Part shown: in pieces, positions 1-8,512 of the stretch
Layout of the letters: every line of letters begins with the position of its first letter
Position numbering within the stretch: the stretch's first letter is position 1
From: Candidatus Methylomirabilis lanthanidiphila
GTDB lineage: Bacteria; Methylomirabilota; Methylomirabilia; Methylomirabilales; Methylomirabilaceae
NCBI GenBank assembly: GCA_902196205.1
Contig: CABIKM010000022.1
Location: 1 to 64,000 of the forward strand
Direction of reading: 5' to 3'
Length of the DNA stretch: 64,000 nucleotides
The notes under the pieces: model-generated
Seen by the model: the letters and a program-made list of their open reading frames with translations, nothing else
Told to the model about the DNA's origin: nothing
Databases searched by the model: none
Program-made: the position numbers and the translations under genes

Positions 1-62
1 TCCGCTGCAGTCCGGTCGGATGTTATGAGGATCTCTGACGGTCTATCCTCGTCTGTGATCAC
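1..62 (-). CDS. Possible 5' end of an off-window gene
   Basis: An open frame starts at a GTG at about position 62 and runs off the left edge on the minus strand (about 20 codons visible). It lies just after the T-tract of the structured leader at 75-159, the same arrangement as the cytochrome c gene behind the second copy of that leader. A G-rich run sits almost against the GTG, so the start is uncertain. The fragment is too short to identify a family. Confidence 0.25.
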   Translation of the reverse strand, partial: MITDEDRPSEILITSDRTAA

Positions 63-74
63 TCCCCCGGTTTC

Positions 75-159
75 AATAAAAAAGCCGCCTCCGCGTAACG
101 CGGCTGGCGGCCCGACCACCCTCCATCCTCCGGAAATCGCTGGCCGTTATCCCCGGATC
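75..159 (-). ncRNA. Structured leader RNA candidate, copy 1
   Basis: This 85-base element reads on the minus strand and matches a second copy at 15916-16000 over its full length without gaps. It has a 5' hairpin opening with CCGG and closing with CCGGAGGA, a conserved linker GGGTGGTCGG, and a long GC-rich hairpin (GCCGCC with GGCGGC, inner CCGCG with CGCGG) followed by six T. The second hairpin looks like an intrinsic terminator in a 5' leader. Bases are conserved outside the pairing, as expected of a regulatory RNA. I could not match it to a known riboswitch class. It overlaps the end of the truncated sensor gene. Confidence 0.5.
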
Positions 160-1142
160 TTTTTGGACAACGCCTTGACAATTTTTATATCATGGAAATT
201 GGTTTCGTAACCAGCAAAAACCTTTACCATGTTGCACGGATTGGCGAGGACCGCGATGGCGCTGCACACATTTCGGATTTCATGCGAGACCGCCCCAACC
301 ACGACTCGCGACCCGGCTAGGAGGTGCTCAAAACTCGACTCTTCACGTTCCCTCAATTCCTCTGAAGCGTCGACAATCAAAGCAGCCAGGCGGGGACCTG
401 CCGCAGTCTTGTAGGTCGAGAAAAAGACACGGGCCGGGAAGATACTGCCGTCCTCTTTCGACCCACGGCATTGCATTTCGGTCCGAAAGGTCTGGCGGGT
501 GTTCTCAACAGACGGGACCGACGCCAGCGCGGCAACATAACGGCTGATATTTCTTCCAGGCAGTTCCCCATTCGGCGTCCCAAACAGGCGGTGCGCCGAC
601 GAATTTGCCTGAAGAATTGCGCCGTCGCCGGTCATGATAAGAATGGCGACGGGACTACTGTCGATGAGAAATGCCAACTGCTCCTCCGCCTGTCGCCGAG
701 CCACGACTTCCCGTTCGATCCGTTTGAGGTGCTCCATCCCCTCCTGGCGGCTTTTGATGACCTCATGGACGAACAACCCCGCCCCTGTCAATGCCGCGAA
801 ATCCGAAAGATCGCTGAGCAGCCCGACACTGAACGTAAAAGGAAAAGGGTCGAACAGATCGGCGAGCGCCATGCAAAGAGCTGCCGTCAACGCAATCGCC
901 CAGCGCGGCAACACACTGGCTGCCAGCATCACGGGAAATACATATAGAAACCCGAAGGAGATATCAACGGCCACACCCCAGTCGATGACAGCGATGGCTC
1001 CGATGAGAATGGCCGCACCGGTCAGTACGATCTCCCTTTTCACAACGAACGGCGGGAAAATCATGGCCCGGCCCACGTCGGCATACCTCCGCCGTATCTC
1101 AGCATCGAGTTTCTCTCTACTTGCGATCGCAACGTTCGCCAA
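147..1142 (-). pseudogene. Truncated PAS-domain sensor histidine kinase
   Basis: The product has several membrane segments in residues 35-125, a coiled linker, a PAS domain at about 150-265 and an H-box (AVSHEIRN) near residue 288. A normal kinase would continue through the dimerisation helices and an HATPase domain. Here similarity stops just after the H-box, and the last 29 codons (from about position 236) read like intergenic DNA running into the leader at 75-159. The ATP-binding domain is absent, so the protein cannot autophosphorylate as it stands. A deletion or rearrangement fused the gene body to the upstream region of the next gene. The start is uncertain: the frame opens at TTG with no clear ribosome binding site. 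Confidence 0.7.
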
Positions 1143-1525
1143 TGGGTCAACTGATCCGCCTGCTTCCCACGCGGCACCCGACCGTCCCCCCCTGGACGTG
1201 CCTCGTTCAGTCTACCGGAGCACGCTGGCCTTAACTATTCATGTAACACTTCCGACCTTCGCCCGCGAGCTATCTTTCGGCTCGCCGGACACTATCTTTC
1301 GGATGGGCTGAGACAGACACGAGGTGTGGCGGATAAGCCGATTCTCCTGGCACAGAAACCATCGCTTTTCGGGTGGCAGACCTTACGCGCCGCCGGGTAT
1401 CACGAGGGACCCTCGATAACGGGCACCACGGACCTGTTACGGTCTTCGCAGCCTGATCACTTCGTCTTCGCGGAACGCTTCAAGGACGGTGACACGAGCC
1501 ACATACGATCACGACTCCCGAAAGG
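1143..1525. other. Intergenic stretch, no gene recognised
   Basis: About 380 bases separate the start of the truncated sensor from the end of the BrkB-family gene. Frames crossing it have no recognisable protein and no convincing ribosome binding sites. A short motif CTATCTTTCGG occurs twice near 1270 and 1292. I see no tRNA-like fold, terminator or promoter that I can support. Confidence 0.5.
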
Positions 1526-2887
1526 CTACAGCTCCCGGGAGGTCCCAACCATGCCGGAGCGTCTGGCTACCGTCTCAGGCGTCCCGCCGGCGACCAGGGA
1601 ACGCAAGGTGACTCCTTTCAGGGCCGACTGTACCGCATCATCGCGCCGGCGCAGCAATGCCGGAATCTGGGCAGGCGTCACGGCGTCGGACGCCACGCCC
1701 CATCGGGAGGTTCGGACCAGCCTCAGGACTTCACAGACGGGCACATATTCCGGCGGGCGGCCCAATGTGAACCCTGGAGGGTCCTCCGTGCGAAGCAGCA
1801 GCCCGCAGCGCACAAATGTTTCGATCAGCTCATCGACGACCCCCAAGGGAAGATCCAGCGCGAGGACCAGCTCTGCCGTTCCGGCCGGCGGCTGCCCCGC
1901 CAGGTGGCGCCGCGTGATTTCAGTCAGTACCGTCAAAGCTGCTGATTCGCGAAACTCGTGCGTGTGCCGGCGCCGGAAGAGGTCCCTGCGGTAGACGTAT
2001 GGATGCTGATAGACATACGACACCTGTGCGCCGACCAGCACGATGATCCAGGTGATGTACAGCCAGAGCAGGAACAGGATCAGAATGGCAAAACCGGAAT
2101 AGATCGCGCTGTACTGCCCGGACCCGGCGACAAACGAGGTAAACGCTGTTCCGGCGAGTTGCCACAAACCGCCTGCCGCCAGCCCGCCGACCAGCGCTGA
2201 GCCGAATCTGACCTGGGTATTGGGGAGAAAGGCGTAAAAGAAACTGAACGCGCCGCATAACATCGCAAAGGGCAGAATCTTTGCACCGAGGATAATCACA
2301 TACCCGAACGGCTGAATCTCCAGCACGCGCTGAACCAGCCAGTGGCTCTGTGCCGAGGCGATCATCGTAAATGCGGCAAAGACGAGGACAGGCCCCACCA
2401 GTACGACACTGAGATAATCCCTGAACTTCCGGCCGATGGGACGGGACCGGCGTACCCGCCAGATCGCATTAAGGGCATCTTCGATCTGATGGATCGCCGA
2501 AAACGTCGTCCAGAATAACGTCGCCATGCCGACGGCTCCCAGTACGCCGACCTTGAGATTGTTGACAAAGCCGATGATCTGAACGGTAATCTCATGGCCC
2601 CGTTCCCCAAGCGGTTCCAGGGCCTGGGCCAAAAACGGCTCGATCTGCTGGTGTACGCCGAAGGCCTTCAGCACAGAGAACATGACGGCCAGAAAGGGTA
2701 CAAGCGAGAGAATTGTGGTATAGACCAAACCCGCAGCCCGGATGCTGAGCAGGTTCTCATGGAACTCCAACCCGGCCACAAGGATGATGCGGAGAAGGCG
2801 GATCCCTGCGCGCTTCCATGGCGCCAGGCGATCCAGATCGGATGTCCACAGGTCGCAGTGGAACAGTTTAGTCACTTTGTCCAGCAT
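1526..2887 (-). CDS. YihY/BrkB family inner-membrane protein with C-terminal winged-helix-like extension
   Basis: The first 300 residues follow the YihY/BrkB family (once mis-annotated as ribonuclease BN): an N-terminal amphipathic part, the AGLVYTTILSLVPFLAV segment, and about six membrane helices with conserved G/A-rich packing ending in YITWIIVLVGAQVSYVYQ. The remaining 150 residues are soluble and resemble a winged-helix regulator-like tail found in long members of the family. The biochemical role of the family is unsettled, and the old RNase BN assignment should not be used. The start has a GAGGTGG ribosome binding site. No operon partner is evident, since the next gene downstream is broken. 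Confidence 0.85.
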   Translation of the reverse strand: MLDKVTKLFHCDLWTSDLDRLAPWKRAGIRLLRIILVAGLEFHENLLSIRAAGLVYTTILSLVPFLAVMFSVLKAFGVHQQIEPFLAQALEPLGERGHEITVQIIGFVNNLKVGVLGAVGMATLFWTTFSAIHQIEDALNAIWRVRRSRPIGRKFRDYLSVVLVGPVLVFAAFTMIASAQSHWLVQRVLEIQPFGYVIILGAKILPFAMLCGAFSFFYAFLPNTQVRFGSALVGGLAAGGLWQLAGTAFTSFVAGSGQYSAIYSGFAILILFLLWLYITWIIVLVGAQVSYVYQHPYVYRRDLFRRRHTHEFRESAALTVLTEITRRHLAGQPPAGTAELVLALDLPLGVVDELIETFVRCGLLLRTEDPPGFTLGRPPEYVPVCEVLRLVRTSRWGVASDAVTPAQIPALLRRRDDAVQSALKGVTLRSLVAGGTPETVARRSGMVGTSREL

Positions 2888-2944
2888 GGAACCACCTCTG
2901 TACCGTACGTCAAGCCGTTCTTTGGAACGGCAGGCGCACGGACA

Positions 2945-3622
2945 TCACGGCGCGATCAACCTCCCCACTTCATGCCAGAGAAGATCGACCCTATCGATGG
3001 CGGCGGGGAGATTCCTGTCCATGTCACCTCCGGCCTTCCTGACGGCTTCTTGAAGCTCTTCGACAGCCTTTCTTTGATCGTCCCGCGTAATAGTCCGCGT
3101 CTTTTCAAAGACGTCGTTGATGAAGTCCATCTCGGTTTTGGCGGTCCCGACATTCTTGGATTTCAGCTCCATCTGGACCTTGGTCAGATGATCCCTGATG
3201 GTCGCCATTGCGACCTTGAATGCTACTGTCTCTACATTGGACCGAACCTCTCCAACGATCTTCTCCAGGCGTTCGATGTGGCGCCTCAAGGCCTCTTCAT
3301 TGGCGACCTTGTGTTGTTTCAGCTCTTCGACAACAGCAGACAGCTCCTTTTTATACGACTCTTCGAGCGCGGAGACCTTTGCCGACATTGTATTTATTGC
3401 CTTAATGATGCTTTTTGCGCCGGCATCGTCCGGCAATTGACCGGTCTTTTTTGCCGCTTCTTCCTCGCGAAGATACTGCTCGATATTGTCGAGCCTTTGC
3501 TGCAGATTACTCACGTCCGATTTCAGCCCTCTGCTTTCTTGCCGAATCAGAATAGGAAGGGCGACATAGCCTCCCACCGCAAGTACGACAATAACGACAA
3601 TGGTTGCAATAAGCGTCTTCAT
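2945..3622 (-). CDS. Membrane-anchored coiled-coil protein of unknown function
   Basis: One N-terminal hydrophobic helix (about residues 5-24) is followed by 200 charged, heptad-patterned residues rich in E, K, Q and L, predicted to be mainly coiled coil. No catalytic motif is visible. The topology suggests a single-pass inner-membrane protein with the coiled coil outside the cytoplasm. A GGAGG site precedes the ATG. It lies between the BrkB-family gene and the ABC importer operon with about 100 bases on its upstream side, so it may be its own unit. I do not recognise the family. Confidence 0.65.
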   Translation of the reverse strand: MKTLIATIVVIVVLAVGGYVALPILIRQESRGLKSDVSNLQQRLDNIEQYLREEEAAKKTGQLPDDAGAKSIIKAINTMSAKVSALEESYKKELSAVVEELKQHKVANEEALRRHIERLEKIVGEVRSNVETVAFKVAMATIRDHLTKVQMELKSKNVGTAKTEMDFINDVFEKTRTITRDDQRKAVEELQEAVRKAGGDMDRNLPAAIDRVDLLWHEVGRLIAP

Positions 3623-3722
3623 TCTGTCCTCCGCCCGGAATTCGTTGCGTGCTCAACGCGTCTGCGGTCAACTCCGGCTTGCACGGCATGTGACGTGACG
3701 TCCACCCCGCGACGTCATGTTG

Positions 3723-4778
3723 TCAGGGATCGTATTGGGTGCGGAAATGATGCGGTCTGTTTTCGGTTCTAAGTTCGGTCGCTCGATCGAAAAACCTCAG
3801 CGCGCTTTCCTCGATGGCGAATGTGTACGCCCGGCCCTGCACGAAGGGCATCGTCATATCCGGTGGCAGCCGCGCCGATATACGCGCGTTGCCGAACCGC
3901 TCCTCCAGGTGCCCGTACACGATACGTTCGGCCCCCAACTCCTCTACCCGCGTCACCGTAAGCTGGAAGAATACCGGATTGCCGTGTCTTCCGCATGCCT
4001 CCTTCGGCACACACTGCTCAGGGCGGAAGCCCAGGATGACTTCGCCGTGCGCAACCAGGTTCATGGGGGGCGAGCCCACAAACCCGGCCACGAAGGTGTC
4101 GGCCGGTTCATGATAGATCTCGTGAGGCGCACCGATCTGCCGCACTTGTCCGGCATCCATGACGGCGATCCGGTCCGCGAGCGCCATGGCCTCTGCCTGG
4201 TCGTGCGTGACATAGATCGTAGTCGTCCCGATCCGTCGTTGCAACTGTACAAGCTCATCCCTAGCCGAACTCCGAAGCCGCGCGTCGAGATTGGAGAGCG
4301 GCTCGTCAAGCAGAAATACCGCCGGCTCCCGGACCAACGCTCTCGCCAGGGCCACGCGCTGCCGCTCGCCACCCGAGAGCTGACGGGGCTTCCGATCCAG
4401 CAGCCGCTCGATCCCGAACATCGCCGCAGCCCGCTTGGCCTTCTCCTCGATCACCTCCCTTCTCATCCCCTGAACCTCGAGCGGAAAGGCGATGTTGTTG
4501 AAGACCGTCATATGGGGATAGAGCGCATAGCTCTGAAAGACCATGGCTACCTGCCTCGCCTGGGGTGGAAGATCGTTCACTATCCGACCTCCGATATGGA
4601 TCTCGCCGGCGGTGGGCGACTCGATGCCGGCGATCATGCGAAGCAGGGTGGACTTTCCGCACCCCGATGAGCCCAGCAGGACGAAGAATTCGCCCTCGTT
4701 GATGATAAGATCAACGCCGTTCACCGCTGTGACGTTTCCAAACTGCTTCGTCAATTTCCTGATCTCTACGATCGCCAT
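3723..4778 (-). CDS. Sugar ABC transporter ATP-binding protein (MalK/UgpC type)
   Basis: This ATPase would energise the importer encoded just upstream. Walker A GSSGCGKS is at residues 36-43, the Q-loop near 82, the signature LSGGERQ at 134-140, Walker B FLLDEP at 155-160 and the switch histidine at 192. Residues 235-351 form a C-terminal OB-fold/TOBE-like domain typical of MalK/UgpC proteins. Length (351 residues) is normal. It is the last gene of a four-gene set: binding protein, two permeases, ATPase. The substrate is probably a carbohydrate. Family membership is secure but the exact sugar is not. Confidence 0.93.
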   Translation of the reverse strand: MAIVEIRKLTKQFGNVTAVNGVDLIINEGEFFVLLGSSGCGKSTLLRMIAGIESPTAGEIHIGGRIVNDLPPQARQVAMVFQSYALYPHMTVFNNIAFPLEVQGMRREVIEEKAKRAAAMFGIERLLDRKPRQLSGGERQRVALARALVREPAVFLLDEPLSNLDARLRSSARDELVQLQRRIGTTTIYVTHDQAEAMALADRIAVMDAGQVRQIGAPHEIYHEPADTFVAGFVGSPPMNLVAHGEVILGFRPEQCVPKEACGRHGNPVFFQLTVTRVEELGAERIVYGHLEERFGNARISARLPPDMTMPFVQGRAYTFAIEESALRFFDRATELRTENRPHHFRTQYDP

Positions 4779-4796
4779 GGCTTCTGTCGCCGTATG

Positions 4797-5633
4797 CTAC
4801 CCTTTCACCGAACCGGCCGTCAGACCGGATACAATGTGGCGTTGAAAGAGGAGGACGAGGAGAATCAACGGCGCAGTCACCACGATCGTCGCAGCCGCTA
4901 TCTCTCCCCACGGGACCTCGTGCAGACCGGGAAAGAGGGCAATGGCCACGGGGATCGTCCGCATCGTCTCCTGTGAGGTGAAGGTCAGCGCGTAGAGGAA
5001 CTCATTCCACGCAAAGATGAACACCAGGATGGCGGCCGTCCCGATCCCCGGCGCCGCGAGAGGAAGGAAGATGCGAACGAAGACCTGAAGCGGCGTGCAG
5101 CCGTCCACAAGGGCCGCCAGATACAGTTCGTCGGGAATCTCCCTGAAGACGCTCCACAGAATCCAGATGGCAAGCGGGAGGGCAAAGGTGGTATAGGGAA
5201 CAACAAGGCCGATGTAGCTGTCCCGCCATCCAAAGGTTCGAATGAGCAGATACAGGGGACTCACGGTGGCAATAGGAGGAAACATGGAAATGGACAGGGC
5301 CAGAAAGAGCAGGAGGTTCCTGCCCCGGAACTGCAGCTTGGCCACGGCAAATGCCGCCAGGGAGCCGACGGAAAGACAGGAGACGGTCGTCAGGGAGGCG
5401 ACAATCACACTGTTCAGGATAAATCGACCGAACGGACGGCCTTGAAAGATGGCGACGTAATGATCGAGGACCGGCCTTGTCGGAAAGAGCGGCGGCAACG
5501 AGCCGAGGTCGGACGCGGGCTTCAGCGAGGTGACCAGTTGCCACAGGAAGGGCAACAGACAGAAGGCGGTCAGCCCCGTCAAGAGCGCCCAAAAGATGGA
5601 CCCTTCTGCGACCCGCCTGAGCCGACTACCCAC
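4797..5633 (-). CDS. Carbohydrate ABC transporter permease (MalG type)
   Basis: Six membrane helices and an EAA-like loop (AALVDGCTPLQVFVRIFLP, about residue 172 on) that docks the ATPase identify a MalG/UgpE-type permease. It overlaps the upstream MalF-type permease gene by eight bases, indicating translational coupling. Length (278 residues) is usual. It should pair with the MalF-type subunit to form the membrane channel of the importer. Confidence 0.92.
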   Translation of the reverse strand: MGSRLRRVAEGSIFWALLTGLTAFCLLPFLWQLVTSLKPASDLGSLPPLFPTRPVLDHYVAIFQGRPFGRFILNSVIVASLTTVSCLSVGSLAAFAVAKLQFRGRNLLLFLALSISMFPPIATVSPLYLLIRTFGWRDSYIGLVVPYTTFALPLAIWILWSVFREIPDELYLAALVDGCTPLQVFVRIFLPLAAPGIGTAAILVFIFAWNEFLYALTFTSQETMRTIPVAIALFPGLHEVPWGEIAAATIVVTAPLILLVLLFQRHIVSGLTAGSVKG

Positions 5634-6492
5634 CGGACTGCCTCCTTAGAAGGACGATGCATACGGCGCTGATGAGCAGGACGATGAGAAACGTGGCGAC
5701 CGCTACTGCCGAGCCGTAGCCGAACTGAAGGGTCTGAAACAGCAGTTTATAGGCGTAGATACTTAATGTCTCGGTCGTGTTGGCCGGCCCGCCTCCCGTC
5801 AGTACGTAGACCAGATCGAAGATCCGGAAGGCATCGAGCATCCTGAACAGCAGGGCGATCAGGATAAAGGGCAGCAGCAACGGAACGGTGATCCGCCGCA
5901 AGATCTGCCACCTGCCCGCGCCGTCCACCCGCGCCGCCTCATACAACTCCTCGGGGATCATCTGAAGGCCGGCCAGCAGGATGAGGGCCGCAAAGGGACT
6001 GGTCTTCCAGACGTCGGCCAGGATAAGCGCATGCATGGCAAAGACGCGATCCCCAAGCCAGTTCAGCGGCGAGGACAGCAGGCCGATCTGCTGCAACAGG
6101 TAATTCAGCAGTCCGGACTCAGGGTTGAAGATCCATTCCCACATCCGGGCCGAGACGACGGTGGGAATCGCCCATGGGATGAGCACGAGGGCCCTGAAGA
6201 GGCCCCGTCCCCGGAAAGCGCGGCTCAGGAGCAGGGCCAGGATCAGCCCGACGGCCAGCTCCAGCGAGACCGAGAGCAGGGAGAAGTAGGCGGTGTTCAG
6301 AAAGCTCTGCCAAAAGCGGGAATCGTGCAGGAGAAAACGGTAGTTGTCGACACCCACGAAGTAGGAAATGCCGAACACGGGCATTCGTCGATCGAGACTG
6401 ATCGTGAAGGCGTACACGATCGGGAAGACGGCCACGGCCCCGATCAACAGACAGGCCGGCAGGATCATCAGAAAGGCCCGATGCCCTCTCAT
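5626..6492 (-). CDS. Carbohydrate ABC transporter permease (MalF type)
   Basis: This is a 288-residue permease with six predicted membrane helices and the EAA loop (LYEAARVDGAGRWQILRRI, about residue 182 on). It lacks the large periplasmic loop of enterobacterial MalF, as is common in UgpA-like proteins. Its start overlaps the end of the binding-protein gene by four bases and its end overlaps the MalG-type gene. The substrate is inferred only from family and context. Confidence 0.92.
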   Translation of the reverse strand: MRGHRAFLMILPACLLIGAVAVFPIVYAFTISLDRRMPVFGISYFVGVDNYRFLLHDSRFWQSFLNTAYFSLLSVSLELAVGLILALLLSRAFRGRGLFRALVLIPWAIPTVVSARMWEWIFNPESGLLNYLLQQIGLLSSPLNWLGDRVFAMHALILADVWKTSPFAALILLAGLQMIPEELYEAARVDGAGRWQILRRITVPLLLPFILIALLFRMLDAFRIFDLVYVLTGGGPANTTETLSIYAYKLLFQTLQFGYGSAVAVATFLIVLLISAVCIVLLRRQSGG

Positions 6493-7778
6493 TCCATCTC
6501 CAGCTTCAGGATCTGCTCGATGTGCCGGGAGGCGTCTTCCATAGCCCGCTCGGGCGACTTGATCCCCATGACAGCCGCACTCAGCTCCGGCTGCAGCAGT
6601 TGGGAGATCATAAGGTAGAAAGGCGTCACCGGTCTGGGACGGGCCCGGCGCATCGCCTCATAGAGAGGCGGAATGGCGGGGTTCGCCTTTTTCAGCTCCG
6701 CATCCTGATAGAGGGCATGGCGTGCCGGCGGAAAGCCAAGCTTCATTGCCAGAACCTTTTGCGCCGATTGACCGGTCAGAAATTCAGCGAATTTCCCGGC
6801 CAGATCCGGATGGGCCGAGAAACGGTTGACGCCGAGCAACCAGCCCCCTAATGTCGGAGCCCCGTGAGACCCTTCAAGGGCAGGGAGCATCGCCACACCC
6901 ACCTTCCCCCGTACCTTCGAACCCTCCTGTTCATACAGCGCCATGGCGTACGGCCAGTTCCGCATAAAAATCGCCCGGCCCGCTCCGAAGACGTGGCGGG
7001 TGGCCTCCTCATCCGCCGACGTCACAAGCGGAGGCGACACCCTGCTGACGGCGATCAGGTCACGCATAAACCGAAGCGCGTCGACCGCTTTCTTGTCGCG
7101 AAGAGCCGACCGGCGGTCTTCTATCACCGCGCCTCCATTGCCGTGAATGAACTCCAGAGCGACACAGATCAATCCCTCGTATTGTTTCCCCTGCCAGACA
7201 AAGCCTTTGAGATCCGGATCCTGTTCCCCTTCCAGGATGATCGCCGCCTGTTGGGACAACTCCTCGAAGGTGCGGGGGGGCGCGAATCCGTACTCCGACA
7301 GCAGATCCTTTCTGTAGTAGAGGATTCCCGCATTCGCAAACCAGGGAATCGCATAGACGCGATCATTGCGGGTCGCAGCCTCAACAGGCCCCGGCAGAAA
7401 GTCCGCTAATCCATCGGCCACGAAGCTCGGGGTGAGATCCAGAAGCCAGCCCGCTCTGGCGAACTCCTGGATCCAGATAACGTCCAGTGCGAATACGTCA
7501 AAGGTTGCAGACCGGCCCTCGAGGGCCGTCACGTAGAATTGATGCTGCTGGTCCGTCGAGGTGGGCAGAACCTCCTCGATGACCGTAACGCCGGGGTGTT
7601 GCCGTTCGAACGCCTCAATCAACTCCGAAAGGACTTCAGGAGCGGGCACCTTGAAGTGCGCGAACACGAGCTTCGCTCTCCCTTGCTCATTGGTGACGCC
7701 CTCTTCTCTCGCGCATCCGACGGTGACGGCGAGCGCAATAACGACCAGCGATCCCACGAGACGCCGACGCACTCTCAT
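6489..7778 (-). CDS. Sugar-binding lipoprotein of ABC importer (family 1)
   Basis: This extracellular solute-binding protein (family 1) has the trehalose/maltose-binding type of fold. I place the start at 7778 because the protein then opens with a lipoprotein signal (MRVRRRLVG, hydrophobic core, VTVGC lipobox, Cys22). Longer versions would overlap the upstream channel gene and lack this logic. The mature protein carries family landmarks such as PWFANAGILYYRKDLL and LGGWLLGVNRFS. It is first in the importer set and just downstream of the osmolyte genes, so recapture of a leaked sugar osmolyte or uptake of trehalose-like sugars is plausible but unproven. Confidence 0.88.
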   Translation of the reverse strand: MRVRRRLVGSLVVIALAVTVGCAREEGVTNEQGRAKLVFAHFKVPAPEVLSELIEAFERQHPGVTVIEEVLPTSTDQQHQFYVTALEGRSATFDVFALDVIWIQEFARAGWLLDLTPSFVADGLADFLPGPVEAATRNDRVYAIPWFANAGILYYRKDLLSEYGFAPPRTFEELSQQAAIILEGEQDPDLKGFVWQGKQYEGLICVALEFIHGNGGAVIEDRRSALRDKKAVDALRFMRDLIAVSRVSPPLVTSADEEATRHVFGAGRAIFMRNWPYAMALYEQEGSKVRGKVGVAMLPALEGSHGAPTLGGWLLGVNRFSAHPDLAGKFAEFLTGQSAQKVLAMKLGFPPARHALYQDAELKKANPAIPPLYEAMRRARPRPVTPFYLMISQLLQPELSAAVMGIKSPERAMEDASRHIEQILKLEME

Positions 7779-7800
7779 CCAGGCACTCCGTCCCGAAACC

Positions 7801-8508
7801 CTATAAATGAGAGATCTCCTCCTTCTCATCATCCTCTTTCTCTCCGCGAAGGCGACGTTCGAGCAGCTCTCGGGCCAGATCCCGACCGCCAAGACCGAAG
7901 GCCAGCGCCAGGGCGAGAATGACGCCCCCGAACGTGATCGAGAAGGCCGCCACCACCATCTCTTTGGCGATCCCCAATTGGGTGAGGACAGTGGCTACTG
8001 TGAAGATCAGGATACTCCACCGAATCAAGATGGCGATGAGGTGTGCGCCCTGAAGCTGGGCATTGACCGCGGCGATCAGGGCTCCTTGAGCCAAGAAGAT
8101 CGCCAGCAGCCAGCCGGCCCACAGCAGGAGAACGGCGATCAGCAGTTGCGGCAGGAAGTCCAGAGCCGCCGCGGTGAGGCGAGTGGCCGTCGGCAGGTTC
8201 AAGGCGTCGATGCCCATGAAGGTAAATATCAGGAAGACCGCCCAGAAACTCAAGCGGCCGACGAGAGAGGAACACGACCGCCGGACCCCTGCCCTGGCCA
8301 GGGCCTGACTGAATCCCCATCGCTCACAGAGCGGATCGAACCGCAACGCCGACAGGATACGATGGAGGGCGCCCTTTACGATCCATCCTGCCACAAGGCC
8401 AATGACAACGAGGGTCATCATGGCCAGGAGATTTGGCAGAAACTGGGTCAACTGTTTGCCCGTATTTCGAATGGCATCGAGCATTGCCTCTTGCCACAGC
8501 TCATTCAT
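7801..8508 (-). CDS. Small mechanosensitive-channel-like membrane protein (CmpX/TM-helix family)
   Basis: At 235 residues this protein has about five hydrophobic helices and ends with the conserved block GGVILALALAFGLGGRDLARELLE, characteristic of the TM-helix/CmpX proteins related to MscS pore helices. It lacks the MscS beta and alpha/beta cytoplasmic domains. Its position, five bases after a glycosyltransferase gene and before the sugar importer in an osmolyte island, suggests a role in solute release under osmotic downshift. That role is inferred. Confidence 0.75.
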   Translation of the reverse strand: MNELWQEAMLDAIRNTGKQLTQFLPNLLAMMTLVVIGLVAGWIVKGALHRILSALRFDPLCERWGFSQALARAGVRRSCSSLVGRLSFWAVFLIFTFMGIDALNLPTATRLTAAALDFLPQLLIAVLLLWAGWLLAIFLAQGALIAAVNAQLQGAHLIAILIRWSILIFTVATVLTQLGIAKEMVVAAFSITFGGVILALALAFGLGGRDLARELLERRLRGEKEDDEKEEISHL

Positions 8509-8512
8509 GGTT

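Noticed and set aside
471-1994. Plus-strand genes across the first 2 kb
   Set aside because: Long open frames here are antisense to the sensor and BrkB-type genes in GC-rich DNA and show no family signature.
1526-2887. Ribonuclease BN
   Set aside because: The old annotation of the YihY/BrkB family is wrong. The sequence is an integral membrane protein without nuclease motifs.
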